From Caenimonas koreensis DSM 17982 (GTDB lineage: Bacteria > Pseudomonadota > Gammaproteobacteria > Burkholderiales > Burkholderiaceae_C), in contig NZ_WJBU01000014.1 of assembly GCF_009646335.1 (NCBI RefSeq), forward strand, positions 62,001 through 126,000: DNA of 64,000 nucleotides, read 5' to 3'. The position numbers and the translations under genes are program-made. Within the stretch, counting starts at the first letter, position 1. Every line of letters begins with the position of its first letter. Of the stretch, positions 8,027-19,030 are shown piece after piece. The notes under the pieces were generated by a model that saw only the letters and a list, made by a program, of their open reading frames with translations, made no database searches and was not told where the DNA came from.

Positions 8027-8781
8027 TAGGGATCCAGCGGGATATAGCCAACAATCTCGGCCGAGTTACGGTCGATCAACGCCGTCCAGAAAAGTTTCCG
8101 GCTTGTGAGCGGCAGCCATGCCAGCGCATCAGCACTGCGGCCGGTTTGCGCGACTGCAGCATCGATGTCCGCGACGCGCGCCGGAAAGCGGCGCCGCAAG
8201 TCAGCCACCGGATGGGCAGCAGCCAGCACCTGCGGCTTCGCAGAAGCATACGGAATCCAGAAATCCGGGCGTGCGCCGATCTGAATGCCTTGCAACGCGG
8301 CCATGGTCGCGTCTGCACTTTCATTGCTGCTGCGGAAGGGGCGCACGGCAACCAGCGTAGGGCCACCCAGCGGCAGTGCGTCGATGCCGGCTGGCGTCTT
8401 GTCCAGCAAGTCCGTGGGCACTTCGATGCCGTGCACGACGCGAAACCGGTCGATCTCGAAGGCCAGGTGCACGGGTCGCGCGATCCACACCGTCCACAGG
8501 CCGTAACACAGCGCAATGACCTGCAAGATGCCGACAACAGCCAGGTCGCGCGTGAGTTCGCGGCGGGGCTTGGCGCGGTTGAATACGGCCAGCGTGATGA
8601 GCGGGCCCAGGATGACGTCAACCGTGACAAGGATGAGAAACAGCTCGCGCCCGCCCGAGACTTCGCGATACGGGTAGGGATACCAGATGGCGAACACGAG
8701 CGCCGCGCAGACGAGCGCGATGGTGAGGCTGATGCCGAGGTGGATGCCCGAGGCGCGCAGCCTGTCGTTCCAGTTGACCAT
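8023..8781 (-). CDS. TfpX/TfpZ family type IV pilin accessory protein
   Basis: The 252-residue product begins MVNWNDRLRASGIHLGISLT and has four N-terminal membrane helices. It contains the family-typical YPYPYREVSGGRELFLILVT and VDVILGPLITLAVFN segments, followed by a periplasmic domain of about 120 residues. In Pseudomonas aeruginosa, TfpY, TfpZ and related accessory proteins modulate assembly of the pilin encoded next to them. Here pilA is about 14 kb away, with the glycan cluster in between. It is the first gene of a pair with the bepA-like gene and is divergent from moaC. Confidence 0.85.
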   Translation of the reverse strand: MVNWNDRLRASGIHLGISLTIALVCAALVFAIWYPYPYREVSGGRELFLILVTVDVILGPLITLAVFNRAKPRRELTRDLAVVGILQVIALCYGLWTVWIARPVHLAFEIDRFRVVHGIEVPTDLLDKTPAGIDALPLGGPTLVAVRPFRSSNESADATMAALQGIQIGARPDFWIPYASAKPQVLAAAHPVADLRRRFPARVADIDAAVAQTGRSADALAWLPLTSRKLFWTALIDRNSAEIVGYIPLDPY

Positions 8782-8821
8782 GATCGTATGATGCGTGAAT
8801 CAGATGAACGTTGGGTAAAGA

Positions 8822-9310
8822 ATGCCGCCGCTGACACACTTCGACGCACAAGGTCGCGCCCACATGGTCGACGTCGGCGGCAAGGAGTTTACTCATCGCA
8901 TTGCCGTTGCAAAGGGCCGCATCGAGATGCAGGCCGCGACGCTGGCGCTGATCGAATCGGGCACGGCCAAGAAGGGCGACGTGCTTGGCGTGGCGCGCAT
9001 TGCCGCCATTCAGGGCGCGAAGAAAACCAGTGAGCTGATTCCCTTGTGCCACCCGCTGGCGCTGACACGCGTCGCGATCGAATTTGCGATCGAGCCCGCA
9101 TCCGATGGCGTGCTGGGCGCCGTGAGTTGCAGGGCAACGGCCGAGACAGTCGGGCCGACTGGTGTTGAGATGGAAGCGCTGACGGCCGTGCAAGTCGCCC
9201 TGCTCACCATCTACGACATGTGCAAGGCCGTGGATCGCGGCATGACGATCAATGGTGTGCGGCTGGTGGAGAAGACGGGCGGGAAGTCGGGGAGCTGGAA
9301 GGCGGGTTGA
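8822..9310 (+). CDS. moaC: Cyclic pyranopterin monophosphate synthase MoaC
   Basis: The 162-residue product matches MoaC in length and sequence: [19 protein letters not shown] at the N-terminus, then [34 protein letters not shown] and [13 protein letters not shown]. MoaC converts the 3',8-cyclo-7,8-dihydro-GTP made by MoaA into cPMP, the second step of molybdenum cofactor synthesis, in the cytosol. The ATG at 8822 leaves 40 bp between it and the divergent tfpX. No other moa genes are in the window. Confidence 0.97.
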   Translation: MPPLTHFDAQGRAHMVDVGGKEFTHRIAVAKGRIEMQAATLALIESGTAKKGDVLGVARIAAIQGAKKTSELIPLCHPLALTRVAIEFAIEPASDGVLGAVSCRATAETVGPTGVEMEALTAVQVALLTIYDMCKAVDRGMTINGVRLVEKTGGKSGSWKAG

Positions 9311-9326
9311 GCCACCAATTGCATCG

Positions 9327-10217
9327 TCACCCTTTGGCTCTTTGCCGATCTGAGACGAACGCGCTGTTGCGCAGCCAGTGCGCCTGTGGATCGACAAAGG
9401 CGCTGTTGGCAATTTCGCCCGTTTCTGGGGACAGTCTTGCGAAGACAACGACGCTATCGATCGGGGCTGGCTCGACGCACAGTATTTCAAAGCCCGCGCG
9501 ATCGACCAACTGCGCGGCTGTCAGTGAGTCGAATACATGGTGGTGCACACCGCGGTTCGCCTGGTTGTCTTCAACCCATTTGCGGAAGGCTTCGCGGGAG
9601 GGCTGATGAGGGTCTCGCGTGAGATCGTGCAGGCGCAAGACCTCATCGAAGTGCGTCAGATCATCTTCCGACATTTCGCTTTCGAAATCCCGCACCATGT
9701 GCTCGATCGAGGTAACAGGCCTGTAGCGGTCAAAGGTGCCATCCTTGTGAGGCAGAACCAGCAGCAAGGCAGCGCCAGGGCGCATGACTCGCTTCCACTC
9801 ATGCAACACCTTGATCGGGTTGGCAGAGTGTTCGAGCATGTGCGAGGACAGCACGAAGTCATAAGCCGCGTCGGGTATCGACACCAGCGCCGAGGCCTCA
9901 TGAATGAATTGCCGCCCCGGCTGTGCGCCCTCCCGGAATTGAAAAGTGCGACCGGCCTCGATCGCGCCTTCCCAACGTGTGACGCTAGCAAAATTCACGT
10001 TGTCGAGCGCTGCGGCGCTTGAATACGCCGGCGCATACCCGGCTGCGCCGAACAGCCTGCTGGGGCCGCCGAGCTCTAAACCGCTGCCGGAGAAAAGCTC
10101 GCAATGCGACTCGAAGAAAGGCGAACGATGGCCGGCCAGGCGTTGTCTGGCGAGTGTCCAGACTCGGCGCGGGCCGAGCGACCGGACGATTCTGAGCTTC
10201 AACGCTAAATTCTCCAT
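9327..10217 (-). CDS. Class I SAM-dependent methyltransferase (Methyltransf_11-like)
   Basis: The 296-residue protein carries degenerate class I methyltransferase motifs: GLELGGPSRLFG as motif I and YDFVLSSHMLEHSANPIKVL with the HMLEH post-motif typical of Methyltransf_11. PGAALLLVLPHKDGTFDRYR follows. It starts at ATG 10215-10217 after a good GGAATGG ribosome-binding site, 27 bp downstream of the pglL-like gene on the minus strand. Position suggests it methylates a sugar of the glycan made by this cluster, but the substrate is unknown. Confidence 0.8.
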   Translation of the reverse strand: MENLALKLRIVRSLGPRRVWTLARQRLAGHRSPFFESHCELFSGSGLELGGPSRLFGAAGYAPAYSSAAALDNVNFASVTRWEGAIEAGRTFQFREGAQPGRQFIHEASALVSIPDAAYDFVLSSHMLEHSANPIKVLHEWKRVMRPGAALLLVLPHKDGTFDRYRPVTSIEHMVRDFESEMSEDDLTHFDEVLRLHDLTRDPHQPSREAFRKWVEDNQANRGVHHHVFDSLTAAQLVDRAGFEILCVEPAPIDSVVVFARLSPETGEIANSAFVDPQAHWLRNSAFVSDRQRAKG

Positions 10218-10244
10218 CCATTCCTTTCGGGCCGCGCCAATATG

Positions 10245-11845
10245 CTAGCGCTTTGCCTTTGACCACTCTGCATAGGATTCGGGAAAGGCAGCCCGAAAGC
10301 GCGCCAAATGGCCCGTCGCGACATCGAGCTGGTTGGTCAAGGTTGCGCTCTCGATCACTTTCTCGATGATGCGAGGCTCAGGCGAATAGTGCAGCAGGGA
10401 CTGCGACTGCGCAAACATCCACTCCTTGTTGTCCAGCGTCAGCGGGGTCAACGTGACTTCGGCGAACGCGGCCTGTCCGCGGAACAGCCATGAATGCCTC
10501 ACCTTGGCGAGCGGATCATCTCGGTAGGCCTGCGCTCGCGCCTCTGCGGGCAAGTAGATCTGCGAGACGCGGCTGTAGTCCCAGGAGGCCCAGACAAGCG
10601 CAACCAAGGTGAGTGACGCGAGAACCGGGGCTAGCACGCTTGAATGCGGGAGCACACCGCCATCAGCTGCTCTGGGTCGGCACAGCAGTCCGATTGCAAG
10701 CCCGATTGAGATCTGGAAGGGGCCGTACCACAGCGGGTATTCGAGCATGCTGTGCAACGCGATCACGATCACTACGCCCCAGGCCATTTGTCGCCTGGGA
10801 TCGGTTTCCAGCCATGGCTTCGCGCGCACGACCACCCATGCCACGGCGATGCAAGCAGCCAATGCAGCGGGTACGCCAAGTTCGACGGCGATGTGCAGCG
10901 GCAGATTATGGGCGTTGTCGAGGATGTCGCAAAAACGCGCGCCGCCGTACAGGTTGTAGTAGTGGGCGTAGTCGAGTTCACCCCAGCCCCAGCCAATCCA
11001 AGGTCGTTGCGCAACGAGATGAAGCACATTGGCCCACAGCACACTGCGGCTGCTGCACGAATCCACCGAGGCTACACGCTCCCACAGGTGATGGCCCGAA
11101 GTACCCGTGGCTGCATCAAGCAGCCAAGGCAGGACCAATGCGGCTAGCGCATAAACAGCAAGACCGCCAACCCACAATGCAGTTCGCTCACGGCTGCGAC
11201 CGCGCCACAGCAACGCCAGCATGCCCATCAACATCATTTCCGCCAGACCGGTGCGAGATGTCGTTGCCGCGTTGCCAATAGCAAGCCAAGCCATAGCCGA
11301 CATCGCCAAGGGCATCCCGAGCCGCTGCGGCGCGAGCCAAAATAGCGTGGCCATGCCGATCACCGTGAGCGATGCAAACTGGTTGCGCTGGCGCAGATTC
11401 GCGAATGCCTCGCCTTCCGTCGTCGTGCTGATCCATGGGTTAAATGCATCGGCGACGCCGAAGTACTGAAACAGCGCAATCAAAGTGCTCAAGAGTGCCG
11501 CCGCGAGCCACGCGAAAGCGATGGCCCGCAAAAGGCGCTCGTTGTCGGTGCAGCTTGCTGCCAGGGCGCTTGCCATGAAGATCACAAGACACGACCCGGC
11601 TGCAGCAAGCGTCTCAAGCGCGAAGCCGCTACGGGAGAGCGTCCAGCCTGCCACGCAGGCGAGCGCTATGCCGATGACTCGAGAGGGTGCTGCCGGACGC
11701 ATTGCACCATAGGCCAGGGCGCAGCAAAGCGCGCTGATCAACCAGGGCTCTACCGATGCCGAGGGCCCGCTCGCGCGCGCATTCAGCCACGGGAAGACCA
11801 GCAACGCAAAAAGTCCAGCGCCGCCCCAACTCGCACGCCTGCGCA

Positions 11846-11846
<1 letters not shown>
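10245..11846 (-). CDS. pglL: PglL-like O-oligosaccharyltransferase (Wzy_C superfamily)
   Basis: The 533-residue membrane protein has about 12 hydrophobic segments. Its large periplasmic loop contains RPWIGWGWGELDYAHYYNLY and DNAHNLPLHIAVELGVPAAL, the HNL-containing motif of PglL ligases. LEYPLWYGPFQISIGLAIGL follows, with a soluble C-terminal domain (about 430-533) like Wzy_C_2. Such enzymes transfer lipid-linked glycans en bloc to Ser or Thr of pilin and other periplasmic proteins; O-antigen ligase or polymerase is the alternative. ATG 11844-11846 shares its A with the gmd stop (ATGA), so I prefer it to a longer open frame. It lies in the glycan operon. Confidence 0.72.
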
Positions 11847-13716
<1,870 letters not shown>

Positions 13717-13797
13717 GGAAAATCGCTTTCGGCGATCGGGTAGATGCAGGCTGGGCGTCTCATCGGGATACAGCGGTCGCGAGGCGCCCTATCCTAC

Positions 13798-13813
13798 CCG
13801 AGGCTAGCCTCGG
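13798..13813. promoter_or_regulatory. 16-bp perfect palindrome in the divergent rmd / glycosyltransferase promoter region
   Basis: CCGAGGCTAGCCTCGG reads the same on both strands. It lies in the 140-bp gap between rmd (minus) and a glycosyltransferase (plus), next to GATAAT at 13814, which could be a -10 element for the plus strand. It may be an operator for a dimeric regulator or a hairpin; nothing in the sequence names the regulator. Confidence 0.4.
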
Positions 13814-13856
13814 ATAATGCGCAATGCGGGCTGCCCGCAACAGACGGGGAACCGGA

Positions 13857-14789
13857 ATGCGCGTAATCGTGGTGATGTCGACCTATCGAGGCGAGCGATT
13901 TGTCGCCGAGCAGGTGCGGTCCATCCTCGCGCAGCTGCCTGCGCGGGCAAGCCTGCTGATACGCGACGATGGTTCCGGTGACTCAACACCCGACATCGTC
14001 GAGTCCATCGGCGACGCCCGAATCCAACTGACGCGAGGCTCCAACATAGGCTTTGCCCGCAGCTTCTTCTGGCTGCTGTCCCACGTTCCGCCGGACGCCG
14101 AAATGGTGATGGTGTGCGACCAGGATGACGTGTGGTTGCCAGGACGCGTCGATCGCGCGTGGGCGCACATCGGGAATGCCCCCGGCAAACCCATTCTTTA
14201 TTTCTCCCGACTCACGCTAGTGGACGAAGAACTTCGAGTGCTTGGCGACACACCGTTGCCGCCCCGAGGCCCGTCCTTCGCGAACGCGGTTATCGAAAAC
14301 ATCGTGACTGGCTGCACGATAGCGTTGAGTCCCGCCGCTGTTGCACTGGTCTGCCGCACCGGCAGGCAAGAGTTGATCTACTTTCACGACTGGTGGATCT
14401 ACCTGGTGGTGTCTGCACTCGGGCAAGTCGTGATGGATCCGCAACCCACAGTGCTTTACCGCCAGCACGGCAGCAACGTCATCGGCCGTGGCGCAGGATG
14501 GCGCCGCTACCTCACCAATGCGTCTTTCGTGCGCCGCAGGAGCTGGCTGAGGATCATGTTCGACATGGACGCCAATTTTCGCGAGGTGCATGGCGCGGCG
14601 CTGCAACCTTGGCAGCGCGAGCTGATCGACAACCGGTTCGATGCGAGCCGGCCCTCGAGCATTCTGCGGCTGCTGTTTGTGCCGCGGCGCCAGCGCCAGT
14701 ACCTGATGGACGAACTGCTGCTGCGTGCAATGCTGGTGCTGGAGCTTCTACGAGGGCGACCCCTTCTGTCACCGCCTGCCAAGGCCTGA
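13857..14789 (+). CDS. Family 2 glycosyltransferase, rhamnosyltransferase-like
   Basis: The 310-residue GT-A protein starts MRVIVVMSTYRGERFVAEQV with LLIRDDGSGDSTPDIVES. The DxD-type motif is MVMVCDQDDVWLPGRVDRAW; DQDDVW is typical of bacterial rhamnosyl and galactosyl transferases of family GT2. The acceptor-side FHDWWIYLVVSALG is also family-like. It is the only plus-strand gene inside the glycan cluster. The ATG at 13857 follows a purine-rich ACGGGGA leader; an upstream in-frame ATG at 13824 is possible. It overlaps the convergent next gene by 21 bp. Confidence 0.85.
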   Translation: MRVIVVMSTYRGERFVAEQVRSILAQLPARASLLIRDDGSGDSTPDIVESIGDARIQLTRGSNIGFARSFFWLLSHVPPDAEMVMVCDQDDVWLPGRVDRAWAHIGNAPGKPILYFSRLTLVDEELRVLGDTPLPPRGPSFANAVIENIVTGCTIALSPAAVALVCRTGRQELIYFHDWWIYLVVSALGQVVMDPQPTVLYRQHGSNVIGRGAGWRRYLTNASFVRRRSWLRIMFDMDANFREVHGAALQPWQRELIDNRFDASRPSSILRLLFVPRRQRQYLMDELLLRAMLVLELLRGRPLLSPPAKA

Positions 14790-15683
14790 CGGGGGGAGGG
14801 GCCCGAACCGCCTGAACAAGAAGTCGCGCAGCCCGCCGAGCATGGCGCGCAGCTTGGCAACTTTGTCCTCCTCTAAGATCAGCACCGTCATATCGTTGGA
14901 CAGAACCTGCGCCATTCCCTTGAGGGCCCAGACAGGATCGAACAGCAGATTGCGCACACACACCTCGAGGTGATTGCGATTCCTGTAGTAGATCCGTGAT
15001 GGCGAATGGTGCGTGCAAACCACCGTGCGCCCGAATAACTTGTGCATGGTCGCGTGGCCGATCGAATGCTGTAGCTCATGGCTGGCTGATTCGATGACCA
15101 GCCATCCATGGCGGCGCAGCGTCAGGCACAGGGCATGGTCAACAGCATCGATGAAAAGGCGCTCGTCGAACGGCGAATCCTGCAGTGCCTCGATTCGCAC
15201 CATGCTGCCGGACGTGATGACCGAGCGCAGCTCTCGCCACTGGGCGGTCTCGCGCAGGATGTCCAGCCGATGATGGTATTCACGGCCGGTGACGCGGTCG
15301 CGGCTGCCAAGTGCGACCAGGCCGATTCGCTCAGACTCGGGATGTTCGCGCGCCAGGGTTAGCAAGGCGTCGATGGCCCCTGGCGGGCAGAGACTGTCCT
15401 GGTCAAACGTGAGCAGCCAGTGGAATCCTTCGGCCTTCGCAATGCGCGCCGCCTGCGCCAGCGCGCCGGAGATGCCGAGGTTCACTTCGTTGTGCAGGAG
15501 ACGACAGCCGCTCGCCTGCACTGCCGCTGCTATGTCCGCTGCGGTCGCGGAGGCGTTGTCTATGACGAGAACATCGGCGCACTGCGCTCGCAATACGCGT
15601 AGATGCTCGAGCAGTTCGGCGCCGGGCTGATACACCACGACTGTCACCAACACCCGTTGCGCGGCCGCGGGGTCGACGGTCAT
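14769..15683 (-). CDS. Family 2 glycosyltransferase, rhamnosyltransferase-like
   Basis: The 304-residue GT-A protein has LVTVVVYQPGAELLEHLRVL, VLVIDNASATAADIAAAV, NLGISGALAQAARIAKAEGF and the metal motif WLLTFDQDSLCPPGAIDALL. FIDAVDHALCLTLRRHGW resembles the FIDxVDxEWxxRxxxxG motif of RfbF-type rhamnosyltransferases. It fits a role in adding rhamnose from the GDP-rhamnose made nearby. Its start overlaps the preceding gene's stop in an ATGA junction, so translation is probably coupled. Confidence 0.85.
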   Translation of the reverse strand: MTVDPAAAQRVLVTVVVYQPGAELLEHLRVLRAQCADVLVIDNASATAADIAAAVQASGCRLLHNEVNLGISGALAQAARIAKAEGFHWLLTFDQDSLCPPGAIDALLTLAREHPESERIGLVALGSRDRVTGREYHHRLDILRETAQWRELRSVITSGSMVRIEALQDSPFDERLFIDAVDHALCLTLRRHGWLVIESASHELQHSIGHATMHKLFGRTVVCTHHSPSRIYYRNRNHLEVCVRNLLFDPVWALKGMAQVLSNDMTVLILEEDKVAKLRAMLGGLRDFLFRRFGPLPPSGLGRR

Positions 15684-16660
15684 GGCCGATTTGCTGTGCC
15701 GCGTCCAAAGACACGGTCAAGTTGGCTTTCGAAAGCAGCGGGCTCTGCCGCGATCGCGTTTCGATAGGGCTGTTGTGCGCGGGCATGTTCGTCGAAGTTC
15801 AGGAAGACCTCCTCGATCAGGCCCCGCAGCGCTGGCAGAGAATCCGCGCGCGGCGCGAATTTGTAGCGCTCGGGCAGTGGTACATCCTGCATCACCGCCG
15901 CCGAACCTGTGCGCCCGACAATGACGACTGCGCCTCGCACAGCGGCTTCGCGCGGGATTCGGTCCTTGCCGGGATGATGACCGAAATCGACATAGACCAT
16001 GCACGTATCAAGAGTCGCACGCAGCTGGTCGCGCGTCATGTTCTCGAGCGGCACAAATTTAACGCCCGGGCACGCCTGCATCAATTGCCGGGTGAAGGCC
16101 TGCCCCTTGCGCGGGTTGTACGCGACAGCGGGTCTTCGCACCCCTTGAATGGGCGCTTGCAAATACTCGGCGGCGAGATAGTCAGAAAGCATTTCGCCGC
16201 CAGCGCCAAATCGTTTACGCACGAAGTCACGCGCGTACTCGGACTGGAACAAGTGCACTGTCGTCTCCGGACGGGGAATGTCGCTGAACAGCCAGCGGCG
16301 CACGATCATCTTCCAGCCGGCGGGCGTGCCAAGACGCCCGCTGTAGTTGTCCACACTAAGCCACCACACGACGTGGCACGCGTGCTTGAACCTTGCAAGC
16401 TCAAGTGTGCCGACTTCAGGCGCTATTACCGCAACGCCCTTCTCGTCCGGCACTGTGTGCGCGACCTCGCATTGGTACCGCCCATATTCGACGGGCGTCG
16501 TGAAAGTCGAGCCCAGTGGCGTGTAGACGATGGCCGCGTCGAGCCCACGTGCGCGCAACGAGCCAGCGAGTTGATGCAGGAGCTCCGCACCGCCGCTGAC
16601 GAGACCGCCGGGGCAGAGGATCCGGATCCGGTCCTCAGAGATCACGGCCGGCTCACTCAT
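15680..16660 (-). CDS. Probable glycosyltransferase (GT-B like)
   Basis: The 326-residue protein starts MSEPAVISEDRIRILCPGGL and continues VSGGAELLHQLAGSLRARGL, the glycine-rich N-terminus of GT-B enzymes that grasp the acceptor. A C-terminal half with CMVYVDFGHHPGKDRIPREA resembles a nucleotide-sugar binding site. The sequence is divergent from well-known families, so the transferred sugar is unknown. The start overlaps the glf stop by 8 bp. Confidence 0.68.
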   Translation of the reverse strand: MSEPAVISEDRIRILCPGGLVSGGAELLHQLAGSLRARGLDAAIVYTPLGSTFTTPVEYGRYQCEVAHTVPDEKGVAVIAPEVGTLELARFKHACHVVWWLSVDNYSGRLGTPAGWKMIVRRWLFSDIPRPETTVHLFQSEYARDFVRKRFGAGGEMLSDYLAAEYLQAPIQGVRRPAVAYNPRKGQAFTRQLMQACPGVKFVPLENMTRDQLRATLDTCMVYVDFGHHPGKDRIPREAAVRGAVVIVGRTGSAAVMQDVPLPERYKFAPRADSLPALRGLIEEVFLNFDEHARAQQPYRNAIAAEPAAFESQLDRVFGRGTANRP

Positions 16661-17750
16661 CGCTTCGACCCAGGAGCCGCCCGGCCGCCGTCAACGATGC
16701 CGCCACGACCTGGTCCATGTTGTAGTAGCGGTATTGCGCCAGCCGGCCAACAAAAGTCACGTCGTGGCGCTGTTGTGCGAGCTCTTTGTAACGCTGGTAA
16801 AGCGATTCGTTCTCGGGGCGTGGAATTGGGTAATACGGATCGCCCTGGTCTTGCGGATACTCTCGCACGATCGAAGTGGCCGCGTGAGCCTGGCCGGTTA
16901 AGTGTTTGAATTCTGTGATGCGCGTGAAGTCGAAATCGTTCGGATAGTTCACTGTCCCGACTGTTTGGAACTGCTCGCTTCCAAGATGTTCGTGCTCGAA
17001 TCGCAATGAGCGGTAGGGAAGCTTGCCAAAGCAGTGGTCGAAGAACGCATCGATCGGGCCTGTGTAGACAACGTGCGCGAAGTCGCCTTCGCCCGGCCGA
17101 TAGGCAGCACGCGTTCTTACTTTGATTCGCGGGTGGTCGAGCATGCGCTCGAACATCGGTGTGTAACCCGGCTGCGGCATCGCCTGGAACCGATCTGTGA
17201 AGTAGCGGTCGTCGTCGTTGGTGCGCACCGGAATACGGGCTGCGACTGCGGCACTCAATTGCGACAGGTCAAGCCCCCACTGCTTACGTGTGTAGTTGCG
17301 GAAAAACTTGTCGCACAAGTCGCGCCCCACTCCTGCCAGGACAACGTCTTCGCTGGTTCGTATCGGGTCGCGCGCTTCGCGCACAGAGTTCAGGAATTGC
17401 TCCACGCCGCTTTCGTCAAGGCTCAGGCCGTAGAGCCGATTGATGGTCGTGCGATTGACCGGGATCGGCAGCAGCTTTCCTTCAATCGAGGCGAGCACGC
17501 GGTGCTCGTAGGGACGCCATTCGGTAAATCGCGACAACCAGTCGACGACCCGTTGGGCGTTCGTGTGAAAGATGTGCGGACCGTAGGGATGAATTCGCAC
17601 ACCGTGGTCGTCAAGCCTGTCATGTGCATTCCCACCGATGTGATCGCGCTGCTCGAGCACGGTCACATTGCAACCGCCATCTGCGAGCTCACGCGCGCAG
17701 ACCGCGCCGGCGAAGCCGGCCCCTACAACAAGCACGCGCCCCGCCTTCAT
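16653..17750 (-). CDS. glf: UDP-galactopyranose mutase
   Basis: The 365-residue flavoprotein starts MKAGRVLVVGAGFAGAVCAR with the FAD dinucleotide motif. It contains HIGGNAHDRLDDHGVRIHPY, GPHIFHTNAQRVVDWLSRFT, NYTRKQWGLD and PNDFDFTRITEFKHLTGQ, all diagnostic of Glf. It converts UDP-galactopyranose into UDP-galactofuranose in the cytosol, so the glycan probably contains galactofuranose. The frame stays open upstream to 18653, but that extension is an out-of-frame reading of the flippase gene. ATG 17748-17750 makes an ATGA junction with that gene. Confidence 0.95.
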   Translation of the reverse strand: MKAGRVLVVGAGFAGAVCARELADGGCNVTVLEQRDHIGGNAHDRLDDHGVRIHPYGPHIFHTNAQRVVDWLSRFTEWRPYEHRVLASIEGKLLPIPVNRTTINRLYGLSLDESGVEQFLNSVREARDPIRTSEDVVLAGVGRDLCDKFFRNYTRKQWGLDLSQLSAAVAARIPVRTNDDDRYFTDRFQAMPQPGYTPMFERMLDHPRIKVRTRAAYRPGEGDFAHVVYTGPIDAFFDHCFGKLPYRSLRFEHEHLGSEQFQTVGTVNYPNDFDFTRITEFKHLTGQAHAATSIVREYPQDQGDPYYPIPRPENESLYQRYKELAQQRHDVTFVGRLAQYRYYNMDQVVAASLTAAGRLLGRSDE

Positions 17751-19030
17751 GGATGAGGCGCGCGCACGATTGGCGCCAACAGGCCCCCTTTGGAGAGGGC
17801 GCGCGACATGAGGATCACAACAAAAACTTCCGTTGCCAAAATTGCTGTGCCGGCACCGCTTGCGCCAAAACGGTCGACCAGCGGCAGGAGAACAATCACA
17901 TGGAACAGACAGGAAGACGCCACGATACGGGCAAAGGCCGAGCTCATTCCGAAATTCAACATTGCCTGCACGCCCAGAACATTCGATGCACCCACAATTA
18001 ACGGCAGAAGCGCCATCCACCGGATTACATCGGCCGCTGCGGCGAACTGCGCCCCGAACAGGGTGCGGACTATCGTATCCGCTCCGATCAGCAGCGCGAA
18101 CGACAACACACCGTTGCCGATGCACTGCCAGCGCAGGAGGCGACCGATAAAGGCGAGCGCTGATTCGCGAGATTGAGCACTCAGACGCGCAATGTGCGGG
18201 TAAACGGCCTGCGCTACCGGTGAGGTCAAGCCGAGGACGGCCTTCACGATTTTGTCGGCGGCCGAAAACAAACCGACAGCTTCTGCGGTCGAAATAAAAC
18301 CCAGTCCGACAATCGTCGTTGTTGTGTAAACGCCGATAGCCGCGTTGGCATAAAAGGTGTGCCACCCGTCGCGCAAAGTCTCGAGCGCGTGGTTTCGCCC
18401 CGCCCAGCTCCATCTGGCGAGGCCGGCCGACCGCAGCACCAACCAGCCACATATCGCACTGATGACTGGCGCTAAGCCCAGACTCGCAGCAGCAACCGAA
18501 AGATCGTTCGGGCCGTTCACGAAAAGCACCAGAGATGCCAAGCTGATCAATTGCCCGATGAAGATGCAGACTGTTTGCGCCTGCATGCGCTCCAGCCCGA
18601 GAAAGAACCAGAGCGGGAAGATGGAATGTCCGAGTACTGCAATGTAGGCGCAAGCTAGAAGCGCTGAACTGTCATTGAGTTCGGGGACGAAAGTGGCCAG
18701 CGCGACAACCACAACAAATCCGGCCGCGCACAACAAGAGCTTGATGACGGTCACGGATGCGAGAAGCTGCGCGACTTGCTCGCTGTCATGTTTGATGATT
18801 GCAAGACGCCTGGTGGCACTGAGGTTGAATCCGTAGTCGGTGACGATTTGGAAATACTGGACACAGGCAATCGCAAAGGCCAGGCGCCCATAGGGACCAA
18901 GGCCCAGAACGCGAGCCAGGAAGGGGACACTGATCAGCGGCACCAAATACGCGATGGCCTGCCCCGCAAGCAAGGCTGCGATGTTCCGGCGATAACTGTT
19001 AAGGGATGCCACGGCAACGCTAAATTTCAC
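17747..19030 (-). CDS. wzx: Polysaccharide flippase, Wzx/RfbX-like
   Basis: The product of about 427 residues has about 12-14 hydrophobic helices and the family-typical N-terminus NIAALLAGQAIAYLVPLISV followed by PFLARVLGLGPYGRLAFAIA. DYGFNLSATRRLAI is also characteristic. It would flip undecaprenol-linked oligosaccharide across the inner membrane for the PglL-like ligase. The start is uncertain: I place it at GTG 19028-19030, overlapping the preceding gene by 11 bp. The upstream reading to 19153 is out-of-frame sequence of that gene. Confidence 0.82.
   Translation of the reverse strand: MKFSVAVASLNSYRRNIAALLAGQAIAYLVPLISVPFLARVLGLGPYGRLAFAIACVQYFQIVTDYGFNLSATRRLAIIKHDSEQVAQLLASVTVIKLLLCAAGFVVVVALATFVPELNDSSALLACAYIAVLGHSIFPLWFFLGLERMQAQTVCIFIGQLISLASLVLFVNGPNDLSVAAASLGLAPVISAICGWLVLRSAGLARWSWAGRNHALETLRDGWHTFYANAAIGVYTTTTIVGLGFISTAEAVGLFSAADKIVKAVLGLTSPVAQAVYPHIARLSAQSRESALAFIGRLLRWQCIGNGVLSFALLIGADTIVRTLFGAQFAAAADVIRWMALLPLIVGASNVLGVQAMLNFGMSSAFARIVASSCLFHVIVLLPLVDRFGASGAGTAILATEVFVVILMSRALSKGGLLAPIVRAPHP

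Noticed and set aside
8017-9033. 338-codon plus-strand open frame over tfpX and moaC
   Set aside because: It overlaps two well-supported genes in other frames and has no recognisable domain.
17751-18653. N-terminal extension of glf by about 300 residues
   Set aside because: The extension is an out-of-frame reading of the flippase gene; glf homologues start at the FAD motif encoded from 17750.
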